Shown here: piece after piece, positions 44,851-56,285 of the stretch
Numbering within the stretch: the stretch's first letter is position 1
How the letters are laid out: each line of letters begins with the position of its first letter
Origin: Gordionus sp. m RMFG-2023
Taxonomy: Eukaryota > Nematomorpha > Gordioida > Chordodea > Parachordodidae
DNA length: 64,000 nt
Assembly (NCBI RefSeq): GCF_954871325.1
Contig: NC_088777.1
Span: 20,995,366 to 21,059,365 of the forward strand
Direction of reading: 5' to 3'
The notes under the pieces: generated by a model
The model's database searches: none
Seen by the model: only the letters and a program-made list of their open reading frames with translations
Told to the model about the DNA's origin: nothing
Translations under genes and position numbers: made by a program

Positions 44851-46437
44851 ATTATCCAAATGTTTAAAAAATTTAGTAATATTTTAAAAAACTAATTGTC
44901 GAATGCTAATTAATAAATGATTCTATTTTCATATATAATTTAATATAAATAAAATCAATAATTTGTGCCACATAAGGATATATATATAATATAGCTTTTG
45001 CAGTACGCTTCTGCGCCATGCATTTAAAAGTCGGGATCGGTGTATATAATTTTCTATAACTTGTGCAAAATTCATATATAAAAGATATGAAAATGTATAT
45101 TTATAGATAAGCCTAATATAACTGAATTTCTTTTCTTTATTTTTTAAAATAATTATTGGGTTTTAAAGCTTAAAAGTAATCTTTAAGATTTTGCATTAAA
45201 TTGTTAAATTTAAATTTGACTAGAGACATTAGATATTGTCATTGAATTAAAGCGTTTTCAATATTGAATATAAATTAATTACTATTATGCAATCCAAGGG
45301 CTTATATTTGCTTTTTTTTCAACGGGTGGCAAAATGATCGAATACAAAAAACGGGAAGAAACTGAAGAAAAAACAAATCACAAGTTAAGTATCTGTATCT
45401 GTAGTAAAGTAGGAATATATTGTAATATACTCTTTTACATTATGAATTATTATATTCGTTAATTAGATATGATTTATATAGTGCTGTAAACGTTACTACA
45501 AAAAAGGAACTCATTGCTACTATTCAAAAAAGTAACGGGTTACTCATTACATAAAAAATTAACTATTATATACAAAAAAAGTATTTATTTTTTTCCAAAT
45601 AATATAAATAAAACTATACAAAGAGAATATATAATAAATATATATATAATTATAATTATAATATAAATAAAATTATACAAAAATAATATATTATATATAA
45701 GATAACATTGCAATAATTTTTTATTTATTTTTAGCAACAATTTATTTTAAAATTTTGATCAGACAAACGAGAGCGCTTAGTGCTCAACACAGTTTTCGCC
45801 GTGCTAAACACACGTTCAATTTGCGCAGCGGATGGGAGAATTATATTATAATTAAAAAAGTTTTAATTAGGGGAATTTATTAAAAATATTTAATCTTTTG
45901 AAAAAAGCTTAATAGATCATCTTCACAAGGATCTTCATTCATTTCCTCATCAAAATTTTTTTTATCTTTATCAGAAAATATTCTAGTATATGTTTTGGAT
46001 AAAGGAATTAAGTCTGTTCTTTCTTTATCAAAATCTTTTCTCAAACTGGAAATAAGTTCTAGCATTCTTCCTTTATTGACCTCTAATTTTATGACCAATC
46101 CAATTTAAATAGCTAGTGAATTATCGCGGATAGAATATATTGATCTTTATAGATGCGTTTGAATCTATTTAAAATGAAAGATAATCAAAATATAAATTGT
46201 ATGAAATATTTGAACTCTATACCTTTTATCTATGCCTTCCAGGATTGAATTAATAAGCGATTTACAATACTTGAGATTATTTAAAGCCATTTGTTTAAGT
46301 TTTAATATTATAATAACTATCGTGGGAGATCCAAAATGCATTTTTTCTTCGATCTCTAAAATTGAAAGTGCAGTAGCAATCGGTTCTATAACCTATAAAA
46401 TCATATATATATTATACTTATATTTCTTAATTAACAC

Positions 46438-47767
46438 TAGGCCTAAAACGAATTATTTGTTATTTGATATTCGATTCGATTCAATTCGTATTTTACGAAT
46501 ACGAATAACACAATTATTCGATTCGAAATTTCGAATCGATATGAATAATGAGGAAAATTATTCGTATTATTCGAAATTATTTATATATAAATATTCGTAA
46601 TTATTTATATATAGATATTCGTAATTATTCGCAAATATTTTATTGCAAGTAAAATAAAAAGAAGTAATTAAATTTTCCTAGTGGATATCATTTCGTTTTA
46701 TTTTATTTCCTATTATCAAATATCAAATCATAACAAGTTATATTTGCTGAAAAAGTTTAATGGAAGAAAAGGGAAAGCTTCAAAGTAAAATATAATTATT
46801 TTATTTTGATTGTTTCTCTTTAATCATTTTTGATGTTATTGAAAAAGTCAAAACATTTTTATAGAGTGTGCCTCTTTCCCATATTCTCGAGCTCCTGACA
46901 GATAAATAACTAATTTTTTTGACTAGTTCTTATTATTTGATTAGGAAAATCCTTTTCCCATTCAGTAACCTTATTTTTGGCAAATTTTAAAGACAATCTA
47001 ATTCAGATAGTGCATTATAATATCTTCATCCTCTATTACATTGTCATAATCACCTCTAAAAATTATATTAATAATTAAATAAAGGAAATTTATGCTACTA
47101 AAGTATTTTTATATATTAAATAAAATCTATAATGAAATACTTTCTAAAATTTTGTTATATTTTATATGCAAATGTTTAAAATGTAGATATTTTAAATATA
47201 TTATAATTTTAAAAATTTTATTTTGTCATAATCACCTTCACCTCTAACTAATAAAATGATATTAATAATAAAAATAAATACATGATTAAATAAAGGAAAT
47301 TTATGCTACTAAAGTATTTTTAATAAATAAAATCTATAATGAAATACTTTCTAAAATTTTGTTATATTTTATATGCAAATATTTAAAATGTAGATATTTT
47401 AAATAGATTATATTTTAAAAATTTTATTTTGTCATAATCACCTTCACTAAATATTTTTTTATAAGCAATTCTAAATTCTAAAAATCGGATATTTTGGTCA
47501 ATTTGTTTGGTTAACGTTATATGAAATCATTGGGTTTTATTTCGTTTATTTTCTATAAATTTTTATATTGTAATGACAATTAGTTTAGAGAATCCTTAAA
47601 AGTGTCATCTTTAAACATCTGTAAAAAATTTTTTGCAAAATATTTTATAAGCTTTAGAAAAATTTTCGAATCGAATCCAATATTCGACGAATCGAAACGA
47701 ATAATGATTTTATTATTCGTACGAATACGAATAACGCAATTATTCGATTCGTTTTTTTGTAGGCCTA
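46438..47767. mobile_element. Nested hAT, ATTCGATTCG family, TSD ATTAACAC
   Basis: 1,330 bp. Ends TAGGCCTAAAACGAAT and inverse TAGGCCTACAAAAAAACG; perfect 8-bp duplication ATTAACAC (46430-46437, 47768-47775). ATTCGATTCG and ATTCGTACGAATACG words fill both ends (46455-46640, 47660-47752). It has no transposase; an internal tandem duplication lies at 47041-47422. Fragment of the same family at 56880-57030. Confidence 0.95.
47041..47422. repeat. Tandem duplication, about 190 bp x 2
   Basis: Two colinear copies starting TTGTCATAATCACCT and running through GGAAATTTATGCTACTAAAG and TTCTAAAATTTTGTTATATT, with small indels; a third start of the unit follows at 47430. Confidence 0.85.
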
Positions 47768-49739
47768 ATTAACACTAATCATACAATATTCATCCTTGTA
47801 ATTCAGATTTATCACAAGATTAGTAAAATTTTTGACAATTCTCCTTAATATGACTGACTGTCTATTAATTTCACGGAGTTATAAAGAGTTCATCTTGTTA
47901 TAACCGGTTTAATCAGATATCTTCCCATGTTTTCCTTAAAAATGGCACAGTTTGAAAATTGCCCATGTTTATTCCACAATAGCTTACACTAGAAAATGTA
48001 ATTTTTAAATGGTTTTAAAATGGACATCGTTACCTGCCTTTTTAATGTCAACACTTGTAATGAGATTTAAAATGTATGCTGAACAGGAATGATGTTTAGG
48101 TTAGTATTCAATACTATCATTAGTATTTTGATTTTCAAATAGATCAAATAATGGCAGAGGAACTATTTCATCACCCGATTATGCTCCTTTTTTATATAAT
48201 CTAATAAATTTTTAATAAATATTATAATTTTTTCACTTGAAAGCTTTTATATAATTTCAAGCATTGTTGGTAATGCATTTGGTCACTTTAGTTTGTATCT
48301 TGTATGTGGTAAAAATTTCAAAGATTATTTTTGTAGGTAATCAAACTTATGTTTGGCTGAAACGCTCTCATGAGTGTCTAGGTGCAGTGTACTGTCATCC
48401 CTAAATAAGACTTTTTTAAAAGATAATATTATCAATCTATAAAATATATATTTTATATACCCATGATAAGCTGACCAAAAATACAGTTTTACAGACAATT
48501 TTTAGGATACACAATAAATCAACTAATTACTTTGTCATGATGTCATATGCTTTATTAAATTTTTATACTAGGGTAGGCCTAGACATTACATTTTTAGTTG
48601 GCTGCGATTTTTGATATTATTAATACATGCATGCTTTCTACTATTGAAAATGATTGTAATTCTTCAATTACATAATTTAAAACTAATTCATCAACAGCTG
48701 ATTGTGCTACTTTTATCTTTGATGTAGATGAATTCTGCATCTCAATGATTGTGAGTTTATTGGCTTCATTTTTTTTTATTACTATTCAAATGTTCATTAA
48801 TCTCTTTCATTTTTTTTGAGGAATGTACAGTCTATAATTTTTTAATAAAAATATTGTTAATTCCTGAATTTTTTTATTAAAAAATAACTTAGCTTTTTCT
48901 ATAATTGAATATAAATCTTTTAAAATTTAATTGCATTTTTTTTTAAACCCTCACTGTTGTCAAGGAAAACATTATGAAATTATGATTGCCAATGATAATT
49001 AATTTATATCTTTTTCAGATTTATCATTTAAAAAGGAATTAGGAAGAATATCTAGGTTCCATGTTCTCTTAAACAATATTGCTTCATAGTTTTATTCCAT
49101 ATTTATATTCATTTAAAAAAAATTTTTTTTTTTTTTTTTTAAAAATCACTATTTTATTCTTTAAATTTATTAACAATTTGAAATTAAATCAATAGCAATA
49201 CTAAAACAAGAAATAGAAGATATTGCTTAAACCCAATATAATATTTTAAACCAATACCATTTTGTTAATCCTGGGTTCTTAATGTTGGTTCCCAGTCCTA
49301 TACTATAGTATAATTTAATTGCTATTTTAATTTCATGATTAGGGTGCAACATTTATGGAAAACTAACAAGAATTGTTAATTATATAAATATATGTATTTT
49401 CTAGATCATACTACACTTGAATCATGGTCAGTACATAGATAGTTACATCTAAAGAAAGGTTTTGGTACTTGTGGAATCCTAATTATGGACATATATAGAT
49501 CTGTAATGATCTTACATTTGTGAATCCCTTAGTTACACCTAAAGAAAGGTTATGGTATCTGTAGAACCCTAATTAAAGGACAGGTTTTTTAGAACTGTAA
49601 TGATTTGCATCTATAAATCCCTTTTAAGGAAATAGCATTTATTAACTATAATATAGATAAATACATCTTTTTTACACATATAACTTTAAACTATAATAGT
49701 TACTTGTTCAAAAATTTAAAATAGCCAGTTTAAGCAAGA

Positions 49740-50640
49740 ATGCACTTAAATATAAGAAAATAAGAAAACGCTTGGTTCTCTAAAGGGGATTATAATAATG
49801 CATATCATACAAATTCTATAACCAAATGATGCAATTTTATATAATAACAGGGCTCAAACTCTAATAAAACTTAATAAGTATATAGAAGCAATTGATTGTA
49901 ATAGAACTATAAATTTAATTAATAAAAGTCTAACCCTCATTATAAAGATTATATCCATCTTAATCCTAATATTCTTAAAATATTGTCGAAATCCTATTTT
50001 AGAAGAGGCCTATCTAGGTATGAATTGTTTAATGAATAAACTTCAAATTTCAGATATTGACAAAAATATGCAAATAAGTCAATGCATTGGAGATCTTAAG
50101 ATGATTTTAGATTTTGAATCTAGCAATGTAATTATTAAGCAATATTGCAAAATTATCAAAAATCTTTTTGAAGTAGCAAATAGTGGAGAACCAACACTTG
50201 CTAATGTAGAAATGATTAATATTACCACCATTCTCTTCTAACAACTCAGAATGCACCTAAAAATTTATATCAATTTCTTAAAGATATGTCATTCTTATCT
50301 AAATTACAGATTAAAAATATAAATGATCAAATTTTGCTCTTTAAATATATCTCAAATATCAATCCAACCAATTATCCAGATAAAATTGGAAAATCCTTAG
50401 AATACTCACTTAGAATTTATAATTAAAATTTTAAAATATAGTCAACTCTCAAAGAATCAAAGTACAAATAATTTTCCAATTGATGTTCTTGGTCATTTAG
50501 AACATTTGAGCAATATTAAAAGATTTTGATACTATTGCAACCCTTTTTTAAATGATTCAGATAAACAAAATATCAAAGAAATTTTATCGAACTGTGAATC
50601 AAATATATCTGATAAATCCCATAAGATAGAATTATAAAAA
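49740..50640 (+). pseudogene. TPR co-chaperone relic, UNC-45-like
   Basis: Plus-strand pieces fit one TPR series: SLKGDYNNAYHTNSIT (about 49770-49820), YNNRAQTLIKLNKYIEAID (about 49840-49900), YFRRGLSRYELFNE (about 49996-50038), followed by a 73-codon open frame (50020-50241: LQISDIDKNMQISQCIGDLK...) and KDMSFLSKLQIKNINDQILL (about 50280-50340). The NNRAxxxLKLxxYxEAIxDC and RRG.A motifs are those of the TPR domain in UNC-45/SGT-type HSP90-HSP70 co-chaperones. No introns are seen where TPR genes often have them, so this is a retrocopy or a gene piece captured by the surrounding hAT. Several frame changes. Confidence 0.5.
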
Positions 50641-50869
50641 TTTATTAATTATATAGTTTATGATAAATGTAAAAACTAATTCATGTTAAATACATTTCTT
50701 TAATATTAATCAACAATATTTGTCTATTATAATATAGCACTGTCTGTCTTTCAGGTTTGAATTTTCATTTGTTATACCATAACTGATGAATTGATAATTT
50801 GGGATTAGCTAATTGACATTTAATTTTAACTAGAAACTAAGAAAAAAAAAATTGATATGGTAATGATTA

Positions 50870-51470
50870 TCTCAAGTCCGTGAATAATAATGATAACGAT
50901 TCCGGGCTCACTATAATAATGATAATGTGGTAAATAATGAGGATCCTGAGCATTGCTTGCTTACTACAAACAAGGATTTATGCAGACACTATTGACTCTA
51001 GAATGACGAGAATAATTAAAGGTAAAAAGAAGGAAAATATCAGACAAAGATAGTAAGCTCTTTTAGGATAATGGGTCTCAGGAATTGGGAATACAATTAC
51101 AGGGAAGTTGGATGCCTCCTAATAGGACATGCTATATAGACATAACGTTATCTTACAAGGATATACATACCTAACATAAGAATTACTTTTTTTCCATCTC
51201 TAAAATATATGACCAGGCGTCAGGTACATTATTATTTATATTTGCAACTTCTTAACACTATCTTGCCGGTAACGGAACTAATAGATCTCCTCTTTCTTAC
51301 TCCTCTCTTCTTTACTATGCTAGCTGACTACATAGTGGTACCGTCCACTATAATAAAACGGGTATACATCATGTATAGGATCTATATAGTAGTGAATATA
51401 CTTGGTGCACGCTACAACTCCTGGTGGGTGATGTTTCTGGCGTGGTAATGAATGAATGAATGAATTTCAT
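50870..51470 (+). repeat. Candidate SINE-like sequence with (TGAA)n tail
   Basis: A block less AT-rich than its surroundings that ends GGCGTGGTAATGAATGAATG with four TGAA units. A short tandem tail at one end is typical of SINEs and some LINEs. No A and B boxes or RT pieces were recognised. The 79-codon frame at 51209-51448 looks accidental. Confidence 0.3.
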
Positions 51471-52303
51471 GATTAAGCTTTTCAAAATATTATGATGAAA
51501 GAATACTTCTTTTAATGGTTATTTTATAATTCCCATGATTTAATATTCTATTATTAACGTAATGTTTAAATAATATATTAATTCATCTTTTTTACCTTCA
51601 TATGCTTTTTAAAGTTTGAACTGCTGGACATTGAGGTTGAAATATTTGCGTTGGGATATATTACTTTTACAAAGTGTAGACTTTGTACCCTTAATTTTTT
51701 ATTGGTATAAAATATGTTTTAAATTAGGGGCAGGGAAGGGTTAAATCATCTTCATCTGAAGAAGTAAGTACTATTATGACATAATATTCTTAAAATAAAT
51801 TATAAAATAGATACTTTGAATTTTGATTGAATATTAATTAGATTAACATTAGACTGAAAATTTAATAACGGGAATTTAAAATAAAAATGAAGGAATGTTA
51901 GTTGACGTGAATTAAAAACTCGGCTTAAATTATTTAAATCAAAAAATAAATAAAAATAATTTTATAATACAATAAAATATGTTTTTCTTTTTTTAATATT
52001 TTTAAGAAAAAAATTTAAAGTAACGAGTAACGTTTTGCGCTACCGTTACTCAATAAAAAAAAGAAAGCCGTTACCGTTACTCCCTACAAAAAGGTAACGA
52101 ATTTACTTTTTTGACGTTATTTTACATCACTAGTTATATATATATTTATGATTAATATAATATTGGGTGAGGTTAACTACCTAACATCCATATTATCTAT
52201 TATAATGGATATCCGGATCTCTCTATATATTTTTATATCCTGCCTTTTATTTGTATGTGTGTTATATGGATGAATAAATATTGTGTTTGCAAAAAATATT
52301 ATA

Positions 52304-53373
52304 TTGGCGTAGTCGGAAGGATATATATGTAATTATGAATCTAATCTAATTTATTAAATTGGCGACGACGATACAAAAAATCTGTAATGAATCTATTAGA
52401 TGTTTTTAGATAAATTTGGTTGATAATGAAATTAATTTTGGAAATATATTAATGGTTCGAAGGAATTATTATAATTGCCGATTGGTTGATGAATGAATTT
52501 GCAAAAGAAAAAATAATAAAATCATTTATTTTTGGTACAAATGAAGATGTTCATGCTGATTAGATTGAACGAAATTGCAGAGGAATTAAGTAAATTCACA
52601 ATACAATTATTAAAATGAGAATGATAAAATTATGTTTATTAAATGATTTTTTCAAATTTGGTAATTCTGTTATGAATATTTGACGATATGAAATTAATTT
52701 TGGGAAATTGATGACTCTGTAAAAATGGAACATCATGAAAAATAATATGATATAGTGATATTTACATGGTAATTTGATTTATGGATTATGATTATGGGTC
52801 TATGGTAATATGAACATTGGGGAAAAGGTTACTGATAAAAGAACCTGGATAATTTTGACATTGGGAAAATGGATACTGATAAAAAACCTGGCTAATTTAG
52901 GCATTTTAAGGTTGGGCTCAAATCACCTGACCTATGCAAGAACTAATGGGGCTTTCTGGAGCCAGATGTAGCCGTATTTGGGTTAAAGGATTAATGATGA
53001 CATCTTGTGCAATGTAAGAATATGGATCACTTCATGGGTCATCCAAGGATGATAATTATCTTTTGGACAGCTCGGATATAAGTAAGCTCGTGAGCCATTC
53101 AAATATGATAGCGATCTCTTGGCAGTTCTAAGATAACTGTGACCTCGTGGGCCGTTCAAGCACAATGTCGACTAATCTACAATAGACAGCTAATATTTAT
53201 GCTCTTTTGAGAGATCAAAATTTTAATTGGGGTGGAAAAGAGTGGATGTTAAAAAAGGTAACACCACAAGGTAAAGGTAAATAGAGACCAAACACAAAGA
53301 TTTTGTTAGGTGAAACTTTAAGTCGTGGTAGCCTCAAGGAGATGTAGGTTTCCTTTCAATTAATAAAGGGAAA
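52304..53373 (+). other. Interior of the LTR fossil
   Basis: Starts at the presumed primer-binding region and ends at the purine tract before the right LTR. It has no recognisable protein. A short imperfect repeat (CTCGTGRGCCRTTCAA at 53086-53101 and 53143-53159) is present. The minus-strand frame at 52983-53165 falls over these repeats and is not a gene. Confidence 0.55.
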
Positions 53374-54179
53374 TGTAGTAATGAAGGAATATATTATAAT
53401 ATACTATATTTATACATTATAATTTATTATATTCGTCAATTAGATATGTTTTATATGATTACATATATATTTATAATAAATATAATATTGGGTGAGGTTA
53501 ACTACCTAACACCCATATTCTATTATAATGTGATATCCGAATCTCTCTCTGCCTTTTATTTGTATGCGTTATAGACGGTTAAATATTGCGTTATATTACA
53601 TTATCATTGTAATAAAAAATTTTAAATATTTAAATTTATTCATATAAAAAATAAAATATTATCAAATATGTTTATAAAATTAGATGGAAGATGAGAATTG
53701 ACTTACAGCTGAAAAGATGATTTAATGATTTTATAAAAGTGTAATAACGTTGATATAGTTTAACTGTGGTGGTATAATACTGTTAGGGATTCACTTATAA
53801 AATATATGTAATTAAGAAAATATTTATAACTAAAGGGGGGATCGGGATCTTGTCGAATGCTAAAGAGTAAACCTTAATAAAATTAATACATATCATTTTA
53901 ACAAAAAATATCTCAATTTGTTCAGCTCTAATAGTTTTATGATAGGTTTAAATTTCAAAAAAACATATCTAATATTTTTTCAAGATTTTATTTATTCTGG
54001 AATTCTTTTAGGGAACGATAGAAACCTACCAGGAAACGAACAGCGTTTGCTCGGAACTATTGTAAACTCTACTTAATTTTCCACATAAAGGTTATATATT
54101 TTTTTTATTAGAACATATTAAATTATTTGAAAAGTAATATATAAAATCATCTATAAACACAAACTCATATTGTCTAATT

Positions 54180-54433
54180 CAGCGAAACTTTTATCTCGAA
54201 TACTGTTTATCGCGAAATAAATATCGTGATTTTTTATAACTAAACCCTTATCGCGTAACTTTAAAACGAATACATTACAGCGATACTTTTATCCCGAATC
54301 AATAATAGTGAAAATTTTATAGCCAAGTCATTATCGCGAAACCCAAATCGCGAAGACATCATAGACAAAACTATTTCGCGAATATATTATAGCGAATTTA
54401 ATAACACGTATCGCGATAATGGTTTAGTGATGC
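54180..54433. repeat. Array of TATCGCGAA words, about 105-bp period
   Basis: The words TATCGCGAA, TTATAGCGAA and TTTTATCYCGAAT recur about ten times in 250 bases. Two longer units (54180-54275 and 54276-54365) align. CG-containing words are rare in the surrounding DNA. It abuts the 115-bp satellite. Confidence 0.65.
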
Positions 54434-54840
54434 TGTAAACATGGTAAATTAAGATTTCAATGAAGATTAACTATAGAAAAGTGACAATTGTCATATAATC
54501 CTTATTTTTTTAGTTTTTTGACGCAAATGAATAAAAATATATATTATAATCATGTCAATGATTTCAGCGAACATGTACAATAGAAAAGTGACAATTATCA
54601 TAATCGTTATTTTTAAACTTTTTGGAAGTAAATGGGTAAAAAAAATAAATTGTGAACATGTTAAATTAAGATTTCAGGGAAGACAGGGATCCAAACCGAA
54701 CCTGAACCGAACCATTAAACCGCTAAAAACTGGTATTAAACCTCTAAAAAAATTTATAGCCGAACCTGAACCGAACCGCTAAAATGTCTCTAAACCGGTT
54801 CGAGTCTCATAATTTTATGCTTATAAAATAATGTGTAAGT

Positions 54841-55215
54841 TAGAAATCTGCAAAGTTAGGCCCGGCCCGTACCCGGCTTGAGTCCGGCCCCGGGCCTATT
54901 TTTATTTAAAATAATCAAGTTCGGGCTGGGCCTAATGAAAAAGTTAGGGCCGGGCCGGGCTTAATATTTTTGAAAAAATTCCGGCCGGGTCGGGTCGGAC
55001 CTTAGAATTTTTTTAAAATATATCTAAATTTATCAATTTTTAATTAAATTTTTTATGCATATTTATTGAAACTAAACGCCATATAACATGCGTCTTTTAT
55101 TTTGAGTAATTATAAAAATTAATTTCTATATTTAAATAAATTCGGGCCGGGTCGGGCATGTAAATTTTTTTTAAAAAAATTTCGGGTTCGGGCCGGGCCA
55201 GCAAAACTTTTTTAA
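54841..55215. mobile_element. GGCCCGGCC-word hAT-type insertion (right end not placed)
   Basis: Starts TAGAAATCTGCAAAGTTAGG and holds GGCCCGGCCCGTACCCGGC, GGGCCGGGCCGGGC and TCGGGCCGGGCCAGC words to about 55207. Same family as 18446-19009, whose interior (ATTAATTTCTATATTTAAAT) is shared at 55116-55140. Confidence 0.6.
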
Positions 55216-55444
55216 AAAAGTTATTACTAGTATATTGCATAAATTTTAATTATATTTGAATTGTTTCAAAGATTATTATCAATCACATTTAATTGATAAG
55301 TGTCAGTCATAATTTTTATTAACTTTAGTATATTGTCATTTTACAACATTTATTAAATTTTAAGCTTATAAATTATAATGCCTAGAGAAAAATTAATCCA
55401 TAGTATTAATAATGATACATCAAATCTGATATCATACTGGCAGT

Positions 55445-55575
55445 GCCGGCTACCTAAGTTAGTGTGGAAAGATGCTTTTCAACAATTAAATTTATATTAT
55501 CTCCTTATAGATGTAATTTGAGTGAGACGAATTTTGAAAATTTATTAATTGTGCGGCTTAATAAAAAATTTTAAA
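55445..55575 (+). pseudogene. hAT transposase C-terminal fragment
   Basis: Reads VPATXVSVERCFSTIKFILS then PYRCNLSETNFENLLIVRLN. This is the dimerisation region of hAT transposases of the type also seen at 35043-35133. One stop interrupts the first block. Only this last part of the transposase remains in the 54684-55867 element. Confidence 0.85.
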
Positions 55576-56285
55576 TAATTTTTCATATTAAAATCAATCA
55601 ATGATATTTATTTGTTATATTTATAAATTTAATATTATTTTATAATGTGCAATTAATAAAAATGAAGGTTTTATATATGTGTTTTTATTTTAATTATGAA
55701 ATAAAAAAAATTCTCCCTATACATATTTTGAATGTAGGTTTGAATATAAAAGTGTTCAAACCGGTTTTATTCGTACAGAACCGATATTTTTTGCAAACCA
55801 AACTTGAACCCTGAACCGTTATTTTTATCCGAACCTGGACCGATATTGGTTTTGGTTTGAACCCCCGAGGGAAGATGAACAATAGAAAAACGACAATTGT
55901 CATAATCCTTATTTTTTTAACTTTTTAGAATTTTTTTGAAACAAATTAGTAAAAATATAAATTGTAAATGTTAAATTAAAATTTAAATGAGGATGTACCA
56001 TAAAAGCGACAATTGTCATAATGGTTATTTTTGAACATTTTTTATTTTTCTTGAAGCAAATGGGTAAAAATATAAATTGCAAACATGTTAAATTAAAATA
56101 AAATGAGGATGTATAATAGATAAGTGATAATTGCCATAGTCGTTATTTTTAAATTTTTTTGAAATAAATGGGTAAAAATATATATTGTAACCATGTTAAA
56201 TTAAAATTTTAGTGAAGATGAACCATAGAAAAGTGACAATTATTATATTCGCTATTTTTTAACTTTTTATACCATGCAGATGTTT

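Larger units (their letters stand above)
45740..49000 (-). pseudogene. hAT transposase relic of the GTAACG element
   Basis: Minus strand, split by the hAT at 46438-47767. C-terminal piece (45838-45750): ILPSAAQIERVFSTAKTVLS then TKRSRLSDQNFK, the hAT dimerisation motif with the usual ERVFS. Next, RKDFDKERTDLIPLSKTYTR (46098-45880). Beyond the nested element: NKMNSL near 47880 (usual TRWNSLYDA) and ILNLITSVDIKKAGNDVHF (about 48090-48025), matching the HTLNLxxxxD segment. Stops and frame changes are frequent. The BED finger is expected around 48.8-49.1 kb but is not clear. Confidence 0.78.
45479..52132 (-). mobile_element. hAT, GTAACG family, inserted in an LTR
   Basis: Left end TAGTGCTGTAAACGTTACT, right end inverse TAGTGATGTAAAATAACGTC. 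Subterminal words GTAACGGGTTAC and TACCGTTACT at 45490-45545 and 52018-52110. Flanks GATTTATA and GTTATATA match at 6 of 8. The right LTR copy at 53374-53600 is continuous across this point, which confirms the insertion. It carries a minus-strand transposase relic (45740-49000), a nested hAT (46438-47767), a TPR pseudogene (49740-50640) and a possible SINE. Confidence 0.85.
45400..53600 (+). mobile_element. LTR-retrotransposon fossil, left LTR split by a hAT
   Basis: Right LTR 53374-53600 (TGTAGTAATGAAGG ... TATTACA). Left LTR in two parts, 45400-45478 and 52133 to about 52303, with the hAT 45479-52132 between them. The interior, about 1.07 kb, opens with TTGGCGTAGTCGGAAGG, which looks like a primer-binding region, and ends in a purine-rich AAAGGGAAA. 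No gag or pol is recognised, so the copy is broken and internally reduced, and the family is unassigned (Ty3-like is possible). Flanks GTATC and TTATC resemble a 5-bp target duplication. The LTRs differ visibly, so the insertion is old. Confidence 0.78.
54684..55867 (+). mobile_element. hAT, AACCGAACC family, TSD AGGGAAGA
   Basis: 1,184 bp. Left end CAGGGATCCAAACCGAACC, right end inverse CGGGGGTTCAAACC. Perfect 8-bp duplication AGGGAAGA (54676-54683, 55868-55875). Words CCGAACCTGAACCGAACC at 54697-54800 and 55755-55860. It carries a transposase C-terminus (55445-55575) and a second hAT-type end at 54841. Confidence 0.93.
54434..56280. repeat. Satellite array, unit about 115 bp, interrupted by a hAT
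   Basis: Six units can be followed: about 54434-54555, 54556-54675, then after the hAT 55876-55990, 55991-56105, 56106-56215 and part of 56216-56280. Each holds ATAGAAAAGTGACAATTGTC, TTATTTTTNAACTTTTT, AAATGGGTAAAAATATAAAT and CATGTTAAATTAAAATTT. GACAATTGTC is palindromic. Weaker relatives occur at 38690-38990. Confidence 0.88.

Noticed and set aside
46232-46600. 122-codon plus-strand frame.
   Set aside because: It crosses the precise hAT boundary at 46438 and runs into the ATTCGATTCG array.
49120-49141. Long T tract as a poly(A) tail of a minus-strand retrocopy.
   Set aside because: No target duplication or coding piece abuts it, and homopolymers are common here.
51209-51448. 79-codon frame in the SINE-like block.
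   Set aside because: No motif and no similarity to known TE proteins; likely chance in less AT-rich DNA.
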